A DNA stretch of 64,000 nucleotides, taken from the NCBI GenBank assembly GCA_965237405.1, contig OZ250139.1, positions 3,906,001 through 3,970,000 on the forward strand, given 5' to 3'. Below, piece after piece: positions 26,126 through 35,747 of the stretch. The translations under genes were made by a program, and so were the position numbers. Below the pieces are notes generated by a model that was not told where the DNA came from, ran no database searches, and saw only the letters and a program-made list of their open reading frames with translations. The stretch's first letter is position 1. Every line of letters starts with the position of its first letter. Source of the stretch: CAUZIB01 sp963663925. Its GTDB lineage: Bacteria > Acidobacteriota > Vicinamibacteria > Vicinamibacterales > UBA8438.

Positions 26126-27231
26126 GTAAGGTGCGTTTAATCGGCCGACCGCTCATGCGGCCTCCCGGTGGTAGAAATTGAGCCATCCGCCCAGACGCTC
26201 CCGCCGCTGCACGTCGGCGGTCAGGCTCACCGGCGGTGGCGGTCGTTGCAGGAGCTGGTTGTCGAGTCCCTGGTGGTTTCGCTCGCGCTGGTCGTGGTCG
26301 ACGTCCTCGCCCACGAGGAGACGCAGGTGCCCTTCGCCGAGGGGGACGACGCGACTGAAACACTCCTCTTGAATAGAGCGGACGAACCGCTCGGCATACG
26401 CGTTGAGATTGGGACTCTTCGGCGGGAGACGGATCGGCTGGACACCCCCGTCCTCCAGGATCTCGCCAAACCCCCGCGTGGAGAGCGGGTCGCGGGCGTG
26501 CATCAGATAGCGGGCGCGTCGCAAGCAGCTCTCGACCGGGTCCGTCACATTGCGGGCCCTCTGCTCCATCCACGTGCCGTACGGCTGCGGATGGATCCCG
26601 GCGATGGGCACGCGGCGGGACTGCAGCGCGATCACGAAGAAGACCAGGTACCGCTGGAGCCCGGCCAGCGTGAGCACCTCGACGGTGAACAGATCGCAGG
26701 CCGTGCGGCCCTCCCAGGGCGCCTGCAGGAACGTCTTCCAGAGCATGCGCCGGCTCCGCTCGGGAGCCGGGTCGATCCCGTGGTCGTGCAGGATCCGCTT
26801 CACCGTGGTCCGAGCGATCTCGTGGCCGAGGTTCGAGAGCGCCTCGCGGATCCGTGTGTCCCCCCACTGGGGATGCTCGACCGCCATCCGGACCACGCGC
26901 GCGGCCACGTCACGGCGCGTCATCGGCCGGCCTCGACCGCGGCGGGCGCTGCCGTCGTATGTCTGGGCGATCAATCTCCGGTACCAGCGGAGAATCGTGT
27001 CAGGCGTGACGATGCCGGCGACCTGCATCAAGACGCGCCGGCCGAGTTGCTGGCCGCGCACGGCGCGTCGACGGCGTTGGGCATCGGTCCGGCGATCAGA
27101 TCGTCTTGGTGGCAGTTCACCCAGCCAGCGAACGTGAGAACGAGGAACTGGAGCGCAGGCGGCATGGCCTGAGATTACTTGGGAGACTCGACCAACACTG
27201 ACCGGACCTCGGCCCATTAAACGCACCTTAC
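26126..27231 (-). mobile_element. Integrase-core (rve) IS, copy A
   Basis: Both GTAAGGTGCGTTTAAT-type repeats are present. It is inserted inside the 5' part of another copy (27232-27448). An internal deletion of about 60 bp removes part of the N-terminal coding region. Confidence 0.85.
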
Positions 27232-27382
27232 GGCGTTGGGCATCGGTCAGGCGAAGCGGCCGAGGGCCCAGGTGCTCCCGGAGGACCCGATTCTCCTCCC
27301 GGAGATACGCGATCAGATCGTCTTGGTGGCAGTTCACCCAGCCAGCGAACGTGAGAATGAGGAACTGTAGCGCAGGCGGCAT
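26153..27382 (-). pseudogene. Chimeric 409-codon transposase frame
   Basis: The first 51 codons come from copy B, the next ~45 are out-of-frame terminal-repeat and leader sequence of copy A, and the rest is the proper rve transposase (RTDAQRRRRAVRGQQLGRRV to LNFYHREAA), with the D, D, E core intact. Copy A's own start at 27165 is frameshifted by its deletion. The glutamine codon that is a stop in the 4997 copy is intact here. Confidence 0.8.
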
Positions 27383-27448
27383 GGCCTGAGATTACTTGGG
27401 AGACTCGACCAGCACTGACCGGACCTCGGCCCATTAAACGCACCTTAC
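27232..27448 (-). mobile_element. Integrase-core (rve) IS, copy B, 5' stub
   Basis: Terminal repeat plus the first ~50 codons (MPPALQFLILTFAGWVNCHQ). The rest of copy B is absent. It truncates the AddB-like gene at 27449. Confidence 0.85.
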
Positions 27449-27936
27449 GGGGAGCGGATCGAGACGCGTGGCAGCGATGACATGGTCGGGCAACAACGGT
27501 CCTCACTTGCGCGCCGTGGCCAGGACCGAGACGTGAGGCCCACAAGCCACGTGAACGGTCGGCTGATGGCCGCCACCACTGATGCCGGGGCCCAGAGTAT
27601 CGCCGCTTCAGGTTCCAGGCTGTCGTCAACCCGGAGACCGCCGAGCGTGACGTCGAGAGCGGCCAGCGGTCCTTCGGCGAGTGCGTTGCGCCAGACAGCC
27701 AGCGCCTGTGCCCGAAGGAGACGTTCACCGATCTCGTCCGCCGCATGGAGCCCCGTGGCCAAAGTCTCGACGATCTGATCGAGTCGCGCGCGGTGATCGA
27801 CACCGTCCGAGAAGATCTCGGGCGTAAGCGCGGCGATCGACCGCTGCCAACGCGCACCATCAAGCAATGGGGCGTCCTCAGGCAGGGCTCGCCACCAATC
27901 GCCTGGCAGCGCCGAGAACAGCGGATTCTGGGTAGT
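27449..27936 (-). pseudogene. Second AddB-like (PD-(D/E)XK family) gene, internal scrap
   Basis: Reads FSALPGDWWRALPEDAP upstream of the nominal start at 27867, then AILWAPASVVAAISRPFTWL and VGLTSRSWPRRASED. One frameshift follows before PLLPDHVIAATRLDPL. This is the central region of an inactivated-helicase/nuclease protein, not the one at 16608. Both ends are missing. Confidence 0.6.
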
Positions 27937-27939
27937 GGT

Positions 27940-28212
27940 TTAGTTTACCAGCAGTCGCCGGATGGCGGTTCGACCGTTACGGATCAACATTTCGATCGTC
28001 TTGTGATTCTTCTGCCGACCGTGGCCGAATTGATTTACGTCGACGACGTAGGTCGCAGTGCCGCTTGGGCCAGGCCGCTCGAACGTGAGCCGATATGAAG
28101 GTCCGCGCCGAAACGTTGTCTCCTTGCCACGCCTGAGCCCTTTCTCTGTCCGTTCTGGCCGGAGTTCGATCAGCTTGAGGGTCGGTTCAGTTCGTTTTGC
28201 CGCTGCAGCCAT
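27940..28212 (-). CDS. Small basic hypothetical protein
   Basis: 90 residues from the ATG at 28212 with GGGAGGT 9 nt upstream; it directly follows the stop of the IS1-like tail at 28230. Rich in Arg/Lys (TEKGLRRGKETTFRRGPSY, KNHKTIEMLIRNGRTAIRRL). The central strand pattern SYRLTFERPGPSGTATYVVD suggests a small beta domain. I do not recognise it. It may be a passenger or accessory ORF of the IS. Confidence 0.45.
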   Translation of the reverse strand: MAAAAKRTEPTLKLIELRPERTEKGLRRGKETTFRRGPSYRLTFERPGPSGTATYVVDVNQFGHGRQKNHKTIEMLIRNGRTAIRRLLVN

Positions 28213-28229
28213 CAGGTTTCGACCTCCCT

Positions 28230-28670
28230 CTAGTCCAATAAGGCCACCAAATCCTCGACTTCCCAAAGCCGATCCGTGACGCCAGCAGCCTGAGCCGGTG
28301 TCGTCTTCAGCGTCGAGTGGATCTTCACGAAATTGTAGTGCATGAAGTGGTGCTTGCGCCATTCGCTGTTGATCAGGCAGCCGATCTGTGTTCGTGCGGC
28401 CACGAGAACGATGACCGCGCGGCTGGGCTAGTGTGCATGAGCTGGACGGCAACGGGAACGCGTACGACCGCCACATGGAATGCGTAGAGAGCGGCCGGCG
28501 CCGTGAAGATGTCGCTCCAGTTCATTGGCGCGTTCACCAAGCCGGCTTGCATCGCTGGCGTCCGGGTCTCTCGACCGAACTTCAACGCCCTGTGCGGCCG
28601 GATGAAATTGTAATAGCAGCGCAAGAGGTCGACGTGCCCGTGGAGCTGGTCGGCGCCACGGGCGTGGCAG
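28230..28670 (-). pseudogene. IS1-like transposase remnants (two tails)
   Basis: 28373-28670 repeats, inverted, the 3' part of the IS1-like gene at 7690-8005 (RPHRALKFGRETRTPAMQAG). It continues into INSEWRKHHFMHYNFVKIHS and TPAQAAGVTDRLWEVEDLVA, the C-terminus of another IS1-type transposase, ending in TAG at 28230-28232. Copy 1 loses that second tail at about 8005. Confidence 0.65.
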
Positions 28671-28692
28671 GGCGTTGTTGCATGAATCGGAG

Positions 28693-30320
28693 CTAGCAGC
28701 CTGTCGGACTTAGGCCCGGGTTTTATAATAGGGCTTGTCGAGTCGAGGAGGTCGAAGTAGATGCCGAAGTTCGTACAGCGGCACCAGTCGCAGCTGTATT
28801 TGCTGCCGCCGGACCTGCGCGATTGGCTGCCGGAGGACGATCTGGCGCACTTCGTGGTTGAGGCGGTGGAACGGGTGCCGCTGGAGCGGTTCCAGGTAAA
28901 CGAACGGGGCACCGGATCGGCGCAGTATCACCCGCGGATGATGCTGGCGTTGCTGGTGTACTGCTACGCGAACGGGATCTTCGGCTCGCGTCGGATCGAG
29001 CGGGCGACGTATCGGGACATTGGCGTTCGGTACGTGGCGGCGAACTGTCACCCGGACCACGACACGATCTGCACGTTCCGGCGCAGCAACTTCGATGCGG
29101 TAGCGGAGGCGTTCCTGCAGGTACTGCTGCTGGCGAAGGAGCTGCAGCTGCTGCGTGTTGGGACGGTGAGCGTGGACGGGACGAAGGTGGACGCGAACGC
29201 GAATAAGCGCAACAGCCTCCGCTACGACCGGGCGGGGGCGTTGCGCGAGCAGTTGCGAGGCGAGATCGAGGGGTTGTTGGATCAGGCGGAGCACGCCGAC
29301 ACGGACGCCGCGCCGGACCCGCAGGGTCTGCCGGAGGAGTTGTCGCGGCGGGACAAGCTGCGGGTGAAGCTGGACCGTGCGTGCGCGGAGTTGGAACGGC
29401 GTGCGCAGGCGCGTGCGGACTCGGAGCGGGCGGAGTACGAGCGCAAGGTGGCGGCGCGGGAGCGGCGTACGGGATCGCGCAAGGGTCGGCACATCAAACC
29501 GCCGACGGAAGCGCCGGAGGCGGAGGAGCAGATCAACCTGACGGACGCGGACAGTGCGCTGATGCGCAAGAGCCGGCGCCATGAGTACCGCCAGGCGTAC
29601 AACGCGCAGGCGGCGGTGGATGCCGACGGCAGTCAGTTGGTGTTGGGGGCTAGGGTGAGCGTGTGCGCGAGCGACCGCAACGAGTTGGTGGCGGATGTGG
29701 ATGCGATCCCGGCGGCGTTGGGCGCGGCGGATCGGGTACTGGCGGACAGCGGCTACGCGACGGGCAGCGAGGTGTCGCAACTGGCAGGTCGCGGTGTGGA
29801 GGTGTTGGTGGCGACGGGGGCGGAAGGCCAACGGCGCCAGCACGACTTCCGACCGGAGCCGCCGCACCCGCTGGCGAAGGAGCCGCAGGCGGACTGGATC
29901 AAGTCGATGCAGCAGAAGATGGCACTGCCGGAGCACCGGGCGCATTACCGTTTGCGCAAGCAGACGGTGGAGCCGGTGTTCGGGATCGTGAAGCAGGCGA
30001 TGGGCTTCCGGCAGTTTCTGCTGCGGGGTCTCGAGAAGGTGGAGGGCGAATGGGCCTTGGTAACGCTGGCGTATAACTGCCGACGCTTGCACAACCTCAG
30101 GCTGGCATGACGGGGCTATAAGGAGCGGAACTTGGCGTGTTCGCGACCCACCAGAGGCGTCAGAAAGGCCTCCAGGCGCCGTCAGCGACCGATGGCCAGG
30201 AATACAGTCCCCGTTTCGGTCGAAGCGGCCCTCCCGGCACAGAGACACAGGGCGTCGTTCACACAGGTGCCAAGTCGCTTCCGCGCGCGTTTGCCACGCC
30301 CAAGTCCGACAGGCTGCTAG
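28693..30320 (+). mobile_element. IS1182-family element, copy 2
   Basis: 1628 bp counting the flanking CTAG at each end. Removing it with one CTAG restores a continuous IS5 tail, so this is a genuine insertion with a 4-bp target duplication. Confidence 0.92.
28761..30110 (+). CDS. IS1182-family transposase, copy 2
   Basis: 449 residues, identical to the protein at 2324-3673. DDE residues are intact. Confidence 0.93.
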   Translation: MPKFVQRHQSQLYLLPPDLRDWLPEDDLAHFVVEAVERVPLERFQVNERGTGSAQYHPRMMLALLVYCYANGIFGSRRIERATYRDIGVRYVAANCHPDHDTICTFRRSNFDAVAEAFLQVLLLAKELQLLRVGTVSVDGTKVDANANKRNSLRYDRAGALREQLRGEIEGLLDQAEHADTDAAPDPQGLPEELSRRDKLRVKLDRACAELERRAQARADSERAEYERKVAARERRTGSRKGRHIKPPTEAPEAEEQINLTDADSALMRKSRRHEYRQAYNAQAAVDADGSQLVLGARVSVCASDRNELVADVDAIPAALGAADRVLADSGYATGSEVSQLAGRGVEVLVATGAEGQRRQHDFRPEPPHPLAKEPQADWIKSMQQKMALPEHRAHYRLRKQTVEPVFGIVKQAMGFRQFLLRGLEKVEGEWALVTLAYNCRRLHNLRLA

Positions 30321-30348
30321 CCCGCATCGATCCCGATCCACGGCTCCT

Positions 30349-31308
30349 TCACCGACCGATGCGGTACGACATTGGCCTGCCACGCCCAGTCATCTGATTC
30401 AGGATGTTGCACGCGAGGACGACCTCAGTCCCCCGCCCTGCGGGACTGCACGCTCGCAGGCCGTCTCCGATGACCGACGTGTACCGGAAGAACGCGTTCT
30501 CCACGCGGGCCTGCCCATGGTAGCCAGACATCTGCTTCCAGCACCGCCGTCCTGTCTCCTTGACCGCTAGGATCGTGCGATCACGAGCGCTCGACCGCGG
30601 ACCGTGTCGAGACACGTTAGCCGTACTCGTCGGCGGAACCACGACGGTCGCGCGACGCGCACCGGCAGCCTCGTAGAAGCCGACCGTCTCGGAGGCGGCA
30701 TCCGCCGTCACCCGTCCGAGGGCGCCGTCGACCGCCTCGATCAACGTGATGCCAGTCGTCGCGTCGTCGACGCTCGCTTCCGTCAGGGCCCGGGCGACGA
30801 TCACACCCGATCGGTCGACACCGAGATGCCGCGTCTTCCAGCCTCGCCGCCTCCGTCCTCCATGTTTCGCCGCGGCCCATTCACCCTCGCCCACGATCGA
30901 GAGACCCGTGCTGTCGACAATGAGATGTAGGCCGACACCTGCGGGGGCGCGACGAAGCGTGAGGTCGAGATGCTGGCCACGCCGGGAGAGCGTGGTGTGA
31001 TCGGGCGCGGACAGAGCGAGACCCAGCATCCCGAAGATCGACGTCAAGAAGCTTTCAGTCTGCCGCAGGGGCAGGTGGACGATGCGCCGGAGCGTCAGCG
31101 CGGTTTCGATGGCGAGATCGGAATACGGCCGCTGCCCGCCACGTTTGCCGACCCCCACGGCCTCCCAAGTGGCGATCGCATCCGGGGCCAACCACACGGT
31201 GATATCGCCTCGCTGGACCAGTGCTCGGTCGTATGCCGGCCAATTCCCAACGTGGTATTGTGTCGTGTACTTCGGGTGCACGCTCGACTTCATGTCGAGA
31301 TCATGCAC
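30349..31308 (-). CDS. IS5-family transposase (subtype 1), intact copy
   Basis: 319 residues. D in LIVDSTGLSIVGEGEW, D in TADAASETVGFYEAAG and E in ARVENAFFRYTSVIGD. This is the only subtype-1 copy with an intact gene and both terminal repeats, so it is the most plausible active source in the window. One change near the middle D (AASET for AAYDT) may affect activity. Confidence 0.9.
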   Translation of the reverse strand: MHDLDMKSSVHPKYTTQYHVGNWPAYDRALVQRGDITVWLAPDAIATWEAVGVGKRGGQRPYSDLAIETALTLRRIVHLPLRQTESFLTSIFGMLGLALSAPDHTTLSRRGQHLDLTLRRAPAGVGLHLIVDSTGLSIVGEGEWAAAKHGGRRRRGWKTRHLGVDRSGVIVARALTEASVDDATTGITLIEAVDGALGRVTADAASETVGFYEAAGARRATVVVPPTSTANVSRHGPRSSARDRTILAVKETGRRCWKQMSGYHGQARVENAFFRYTSVIGDGLRACSPAGRGTEVVLACNILNQMTGRGRPMSYRIGR

Positions 31309-31378
31309 CTGCCGTCGCTACGATGGCCAGGAGGTCGATCGTGGCGCACCGAGGGCGCGGGATCCGTGCACCAACGCC

Positions 31379-31825
31379 TTCCAGGGTCGCCAGCAGTACT
31401 TGTGGCGCGCCGTAGATGAGGCCGGTGACGTCCTCGACATCCTCGTGCAACCGCAACGAAATCGGCACGCCGCGGCGCGATTCTTTCGCACGTTGCTGAA
31501 GACCCAGCGGCACGTGCCGCGACGCCTGATCACCGACAAGCTGCGCAGTTACTCGGCCGCCTGTCGCACGGTGATGCCGTCGGTGCTTCACTGCACCGAT
31601 CAGTACGCGAATAACCGCGCGGAGGTCTCCCATCAACCGACCCGACAGCGTGAGCGTCAGATGCGGCGTTTCACGTCGGCCGTTCAGCTCCAACGGTTCG
31701 CGTCGGTTCACGGTATCGTGCAGAATCTGTTCCGAGTCGGTCGACACCTCCTGCGATCGGCTCACCACCGTCTGCTCCGCACTCGCGCGTTCGTTGAATG
31801 GGATGCGGTGACGTGCGCCTGCTGA
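31379..31825 (+). pseudogene. IS6-family transposase (B2 type), C-terminal part
   Basis: Starts at QGRQQYLWRAVDEAGDVLDI right at the IS5 end and continues through LITDKLRSYSAACRTVMPS, NNRAEVSHQPTRQRERQMRR (canonical Glu) to VEWDAVTCAC. The N-terminus was lost to the IS5 insertion and its other half is not in the window. Confidence 0.85.
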
Positions 31826-31995
31826 GAACGATCGGGGGCGTCGATTTCACGAGGCAAGAGCGCGCTACCCTCAACAAGTTGACAATGCCGTTCTAGGAAA
31901 CTGAATGAGGCGAGTACGGCCTCTGCCGCTTGCTGATGATACGATGCCTCGTACTCAGCCCGGTGGTCACTGTTTTCACTTCTTCCACTTAGCAG
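31826..31995. other. Short intergenic region before the acyl-CoA ligase gene
   Basis: 170 bp, lower GC than its surroundings. It likely carries the ligase promoter, but I see no clear hexamers and no strong ribosome-binding site before the ATG at 31996. Confidence 0.3.
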
Positions 31996-33666
31996 ATGTC
32001 GATCAACACTTGGCATCGGTTCTACGACCCCGGCGTTCCGCCGGTCCTCGAGTTTGAGGACATCACGCTGCCCGGCTTCCTCGAACGGAGTGCCGCTGAG
32101 TATCCGGACGCAACGGCGCTGATCTTCCTCAATCGGACGATGACGTACCGGGAGCTCCAAGCGGACGTGGATCGGTTCGCCGCGGCGCTCGCGAGGCTGG
32201 GAGTTGGGCCGGGCATCCGCGTGGCTGTGCAGCTGCCGAACCTCCCGCAGACCGTGATTGCCTTCTACGCCGCGCTGTCGCTCGGCGCCACGGTGGTGAT
32301 GACGAACCCACTCTACGTCGAACGGGAGATCGAGCACCAGTGGAACGACGCCGGGTGCACGGTGGCGGTCGTCGCCGACTTCTTGTTCGACCGGCGCGTC
32401 GCGCACATCCGCGAGAAGCTGGCCGTCGAGCACTATGTCATCGCCTCAATCCCCGACTTTCTTCGGTTCCCGCTGAACCTGCTGGCACCGCTCCGGCTGC
32501 GACGGGCCGATCCGCCGCTCCTCGCGTCGGTCAAGCCCGGCCCGGGCGTGCACCTGATGCGGAGCCTCATGAAGCAGACGGCGCCGGATCGCCCGCGGCC
32601 AGCGATCGCGATGGACGACACCGCGCTGCTACAGTACACGGGCGGCACAACGGGCGTGGCCAAGGGGGCGATGCTGACGCACCGAAACCTGTCGTGCAAC
32701 GTCCAGCAGGTGACCGCCTGGTTCGTGGACGTCCGGCGGGGCGGGGAGGTCATGATGGGGGTCCTCCCGTTCTTTCACGTGTTTGGTCTGACGGTGGCCA
32801 TGGCCTTCCCGCTCAGCGTCGCTGGGGCGGTGGTGCTCATGCCGAACCCGCGAGACATGCCGCAGCTCATCGCCAGTATCTCCAAGCACCGCGTCACGCT
32901 GTTTCCGGCCGTACCGGCGATGTTCAACGCCATCGTCAACGCCCAGGGCGTCGAGAAGCTGGACCTCACGAGCGTCCGGTCGTGCTTTTCCGGCTCGGCG
33001 CCGCTGCCGCCCGACATCCTGCAGCGTTTCGAGAAGATGACCGGTGGCAAGATCGTCGAGGGCTACGGCCTGACGGAGACCTCTCCGGTCACGCACGCCA
33101 ATCCGCTCGACGGCCGGCGCAAGATCGGCAGCATCGGAGTGCCGCTCCCGAACACCGATATGAAGGTCGTCAGCCTGGAGGACGGGACGACGGAGGTGGG
33201 GGTGGGGAAACAGGGGGAACTGCTGCTGAAGGGACCGCAGGTGATGCGCGGCTACTGGAATGCACCGGAGCAGACAGCCGCCGCCTTCACCGATGGCTGG
33301 TTCCGCACGGGTGACATCGCCTCGGTCGACGCCGACGACTACACCTTCATCGTCGGCCGGAAGAAGGACATGATCATCGCCGGGGGCTACAACATCTATC
33401 CGGACGAGATCGACGCCGTGCTAGTGGCGCATCCCGCCGTGCTCGAAGCGGCCACAGTCGGCATACCCGATCCCAAGCGGGGCGAGACGGTCAAGTCGTT
33501 CGTCGTGCTGCGCCCCGGCCAGCGCGCCACGGCGGACGAGCTGACCGAGTACTGCCGCCGCGAGCTCGCAGCCTACAAGGTGCCCCGCTCCTTCGCATTC
33601 CTTGATGAGCTTCCCAAGAGTAGCGCCTTGAAGATCCTCCGCCGGGAACTGCAAAACCACGGATGA
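31996..33666 (+). CDS. Long-chain fatty-acid-CoA ligase (AMP-binding)
   Basis: 556 residues, complete. P-loop-like AMP motif YTGGTTGVAKGAMLTHRN, A5 motif EGYGLTETSPVTHANPL, A7 motif GWFRTGDIASVD, A8 motif GRKKDMIIAGGYNIYPDEI, and the C-terminal swinging-domain lysine in LPKSSALKILRREL. It activates fatty acids to acyl-CoA through an acyl-adenylate. It is cytoplasmic or membrane-associated and feeds beta-oxidation or lipid synthesis. It stands alone between IS6 remnants, so its operon context is lost. Confidence 0.92.
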   Translation: MSINTWHRFYDPGVPPVLEFEDITLPGFLERSAAEYPDATALIFLNRTMTYRELQADVDRFAAALARLGVGPGIRVAVQLPNLPQTVIAFYAALSLGATVVMTNPLYVEREIEHQWNDAGCTVAVVADFLFDRRVAHIREKLAVEHYVIASIPDFLRFPLNLLAPLRLRRADPPLLASVKPGPGVHLMRSLMKQTAPDRPRPAIAMDDTALLQYTGGTTGVAKGAMLTHRNLSCNVQQVTAWFVDVRRGGEVMMGVLPFFHVFGLTVAMAFPLSVAGAVVLMPNPRDMPQLIASISKHRVTLFPAVPAMFNAIVNAQGVEKLDLTSVRSCFSGSAPLPPDILQRFEKMTGGKIVEGYGLTETSPVTHANPLDGRRKIGSIGVPLPNTDMKVVSLEDGTTEVGVGKQGELLLKGPQVMRGYWNAPEQTAAAFTDGWFRTGDIASVDADDYTFIVGRKKDMIIAGGYNIYPDEIDAVLVAHPAVLEAATVGIPDPKRGETVKSFVVLRPGQRATADELTEYCRRELAAYKVPRSFAFLDELPKSSALKILRRELQNHG

Positions 33667-33690
33667 CCGAAGTTTTGTCCGGATAGAGGC

Positions 33691-33834
33691 GCTTCGCACG
33701 CGCAAGGTTTATCGGCAACCGGATGCGGCAGGACGCAGTCATTCGAAAATTCGAGATCATCGGCGAAGCGGTCAAGCAGCTTTCGGACGGCACCAGGAGC
33801 CGCGCCCCGGAGATTCCGTGGAAGCAGATCGTGG
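33691..33834 (+). pseudogene. HepT-type toxin (DUF86) scrap
   Basis: Reads RMRQDAVIRKFEIIGEAVKQ then LSDGTRSRAPEIPWKQIVGF, the helix bundle of HepT up to just before its RxxxxH motif (MRDRLIHDYF in relatives), which is removed by the IS6 element. The partner MNT nucleotidyltransferase is not present. Confidence 0.75.
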
Positions 33835-34624
33835 GGTTCTGTCAACTTGAGTGCCGACGTGGCACAGTAGCCGTATGCCGAGCTACCGAGGATACCGATT
33901 TCCGTCGGAAGTCATCAGTCACGCGGTGTGGTTGTACCACCGGTTCAGCCTCAGTTTTCGGGACGTCGAGGACCTCTTCGCCGAGCGCGGCATCACCGTC
34001 ACGTACGAGACGATCCGCCAATGGTGCCGGACGTTCGGGCTGGAGTATGCGCGACGGCTGCGGCGGCGGGGGCGCCAGGGAGATCCGTGGTATCTCGATG
34101 AGCTGTTCGTGCGGATGCAGGGCCGGACGCAGTACTTGTGGCGGGCGGTTGACGAGGATGGGGATGTGATCGACATCCTCGTGCAACCCCGACGGAATCG
34201 GCGAGCTGCGATCCGATTCTTCCGCAAGCTCTTGAACACCCAGGGCGCCATCCCTCGCTGCCTGATCACCGACACGCTGCCGAGCTATCACGCCGCCTGC
34301 CGTACCCTGATCCCGTCGGTCCTGCACGGCACAGCCCCGTATGCGAACAATCGCGTCGAAGTGTCTCATCAACCGACCCGCCACCGCGAGCGCCAGATGC
34401 GGGGCTTCAAATCGATCGCGCACCTCCAACGCTTCGCGTCGGTCCACGGCGTCGTCCAGAATCTCTTTCGCGTCGGCCGGCACCTCCTACGAGCCGCTCA
34501 TCACCGCGCGCTCCGCACCCGAGCGTTCGCCGAATGGAACGTGGTGACGTGTGCTTCGTGAGCAGCCGCCCAAGTTCGGATCTTGGCCGGCGACCCGGCC
34601 CGCGTCCGGCAAGTTGACAAAACC
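33835..34624 (+). mobile_element. IS6-family element C, copy 1
   Basis: 790 bp with GGTT(C/T)TGTCAACTTG at each end. The left flank is HepT, the right flank the group II intron RT. The flanks lack a matching 8-bp duplication, so this is probably a recombination product or an adjacent deletion. Confidence 0.9.
33875..34561 (+). CDS. IS6-family transposase C
   Basis: 228 residues from MPSYRGYRFPSEVISHAVWL. D in WYLDELFVRMQGRTQY, D in LITDTLPSYHAACRT, E in NNRVEVSHQPTRHRERQM. All catalytic residues are canonical. It differs from the 41322 copy by one residue (Phe/Leu in DVEDLFAERG). Confidence 0.92.
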   Translation: MPSYRGYRFPSEVISHAVWLYHRFSLSFRDVEDLFAERGITVTYETIRQWCRTFGLEYARRLRRRGRQGDPWYLDELFVRMQGRTQYLWRAVDEDGDVIDILVQPRRNRRAAIRFFRKLLNTQGAIPRCLITDTLPSYHAACRTLIPSVLHGTAPYANNRVEVSHQPTRHRERQMRGFKSIAHLQRFASVHGVVQNLFRVGRHLLRAAHHRALRTRAFAEWNVVTCAS

Positions 34625-35747
34625 CCTGGATGCGTCTCGTGAGCGCGGCGTGTTGCACGGCCACCGGCAGGTGTCGATGGCGACGACACCAGGCGGCGGC
34701 GACAGTAATCGCTCGCTGCAAACGCGAGGACCGTGTCTTACACCACATGCCCCAGCGACCGCTGCGGGCTCGTCGCCAATGCAGCGTGAACCCCACGAAG
34801 TCGAATGAGGCCGGACCTTTGCCCCCCTGTTGCCGTCGAGGCGGTCGCCCAAACGGCAGCACACGGGTCTTGTCCGCAGGCAGTGTGAGTCCGTCGCGTC
34901 CCAGCCGCTTGGGCAAGACATCCATCACGCGCTCCGCGTCGTCGCGTCGCTCGAAGCCGATCACAACGTCATCGGCATATCTCACGAGCGTCGCCCGACC
35001 ACGAAGACGCGGTCGCACGACCTGGTCGAACCACACGTCCAGCGCGTAGTGGAGATAGACGTTACCCAACAACGGCGAGAGTCCGGACCCCTGTGCGGTG
35101 CCCCGGTCCGGCGTGATATACGCCTCGCCGTCGAGCACGCCCACACGCAACAGCTTGCCGATGAGTCGCAACAGCGAGCCATCGACCACCCGGACCTGGA
35201 GCATCTCCTTCAGCCTGGTGCGGTCCAGACTGTCGAAGAAGGACACGCTGTCGGCCTCCAGAATCCAGTGCACTTCGCCCCGGAACACCACCGTATCCAG
35301 AGCTCGGATGGCCTCATGGGCATTCCGGCCCGGCCGGAAGCCAAAGGAGCAGTCCAGAAAGTCCTGCTCGTAGATGGCCTCCAGCACGTGACGCACGGCG
35401 CTCTGGACGATCGTGTCCTCAAGCGCCGACATCCCAATCGGTCGTGTCCGACCTCCGTCTTTGGGAATGTGCACCCGACGGATCGGCTGATGCCGATACC
35501 GCTTGGACCTCAGCCGGGCGTACAGGTCCTGAAGATTTTGCTCCACGTCCTGCCCATACTGGTCCTTGGTGACCCCATCCACCCCGACTGCCGCATCCTT
35601 TCGGATACTCCAGTAGGCGGCCGCCAGCGCCGGCACATCCAGGAGATGCGCCAGTGAATGGACCCGTCCCTCGGGTTCCCTTCGCGCGCGGTCCACTACC
35701 GTTCGAATTTCTGGTGACATGAGTCCCGACGTCAACGCGCCGGTCAT
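34625..35747 (-). pseudogene. Group II intron reverse transcriptase/maturase, truncated
   Basis: RT blocks are visible: DGVTKDQYGQDVEQNLQDLY, IPKDGGRTRPIGMSALEDTI, FGFRPGRNAHEAI, ILEADSVSFFDSLDR, GTAQGSGLSPLLGNVYLHYA, LVRYADDVVIGF (catalytic YADD) and FVGFTLHW. The maturase X domain ends at LTRRIQGF, where the IS6 element enters; about 50-60 residues are lost. The start could be at 35747 or at the internal Met of MSPEIRTVVDRA. Confidence 0.88.

Larger units (their letters stand above)
28671..31378 (-). mobile_element. IS5 element (subtype 1) carrying a nested IS1182, copy 2
   Basis: 2708 bp bounded by GGCGTTGTTGCATGAATCGG and the complement of GGCGTTGGTGCACGGATCC. The IS1182 sits in the IS5 3' untranslated tail at a CTAG, so neither transposase gene is damaged. 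Confidence 0.9.
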
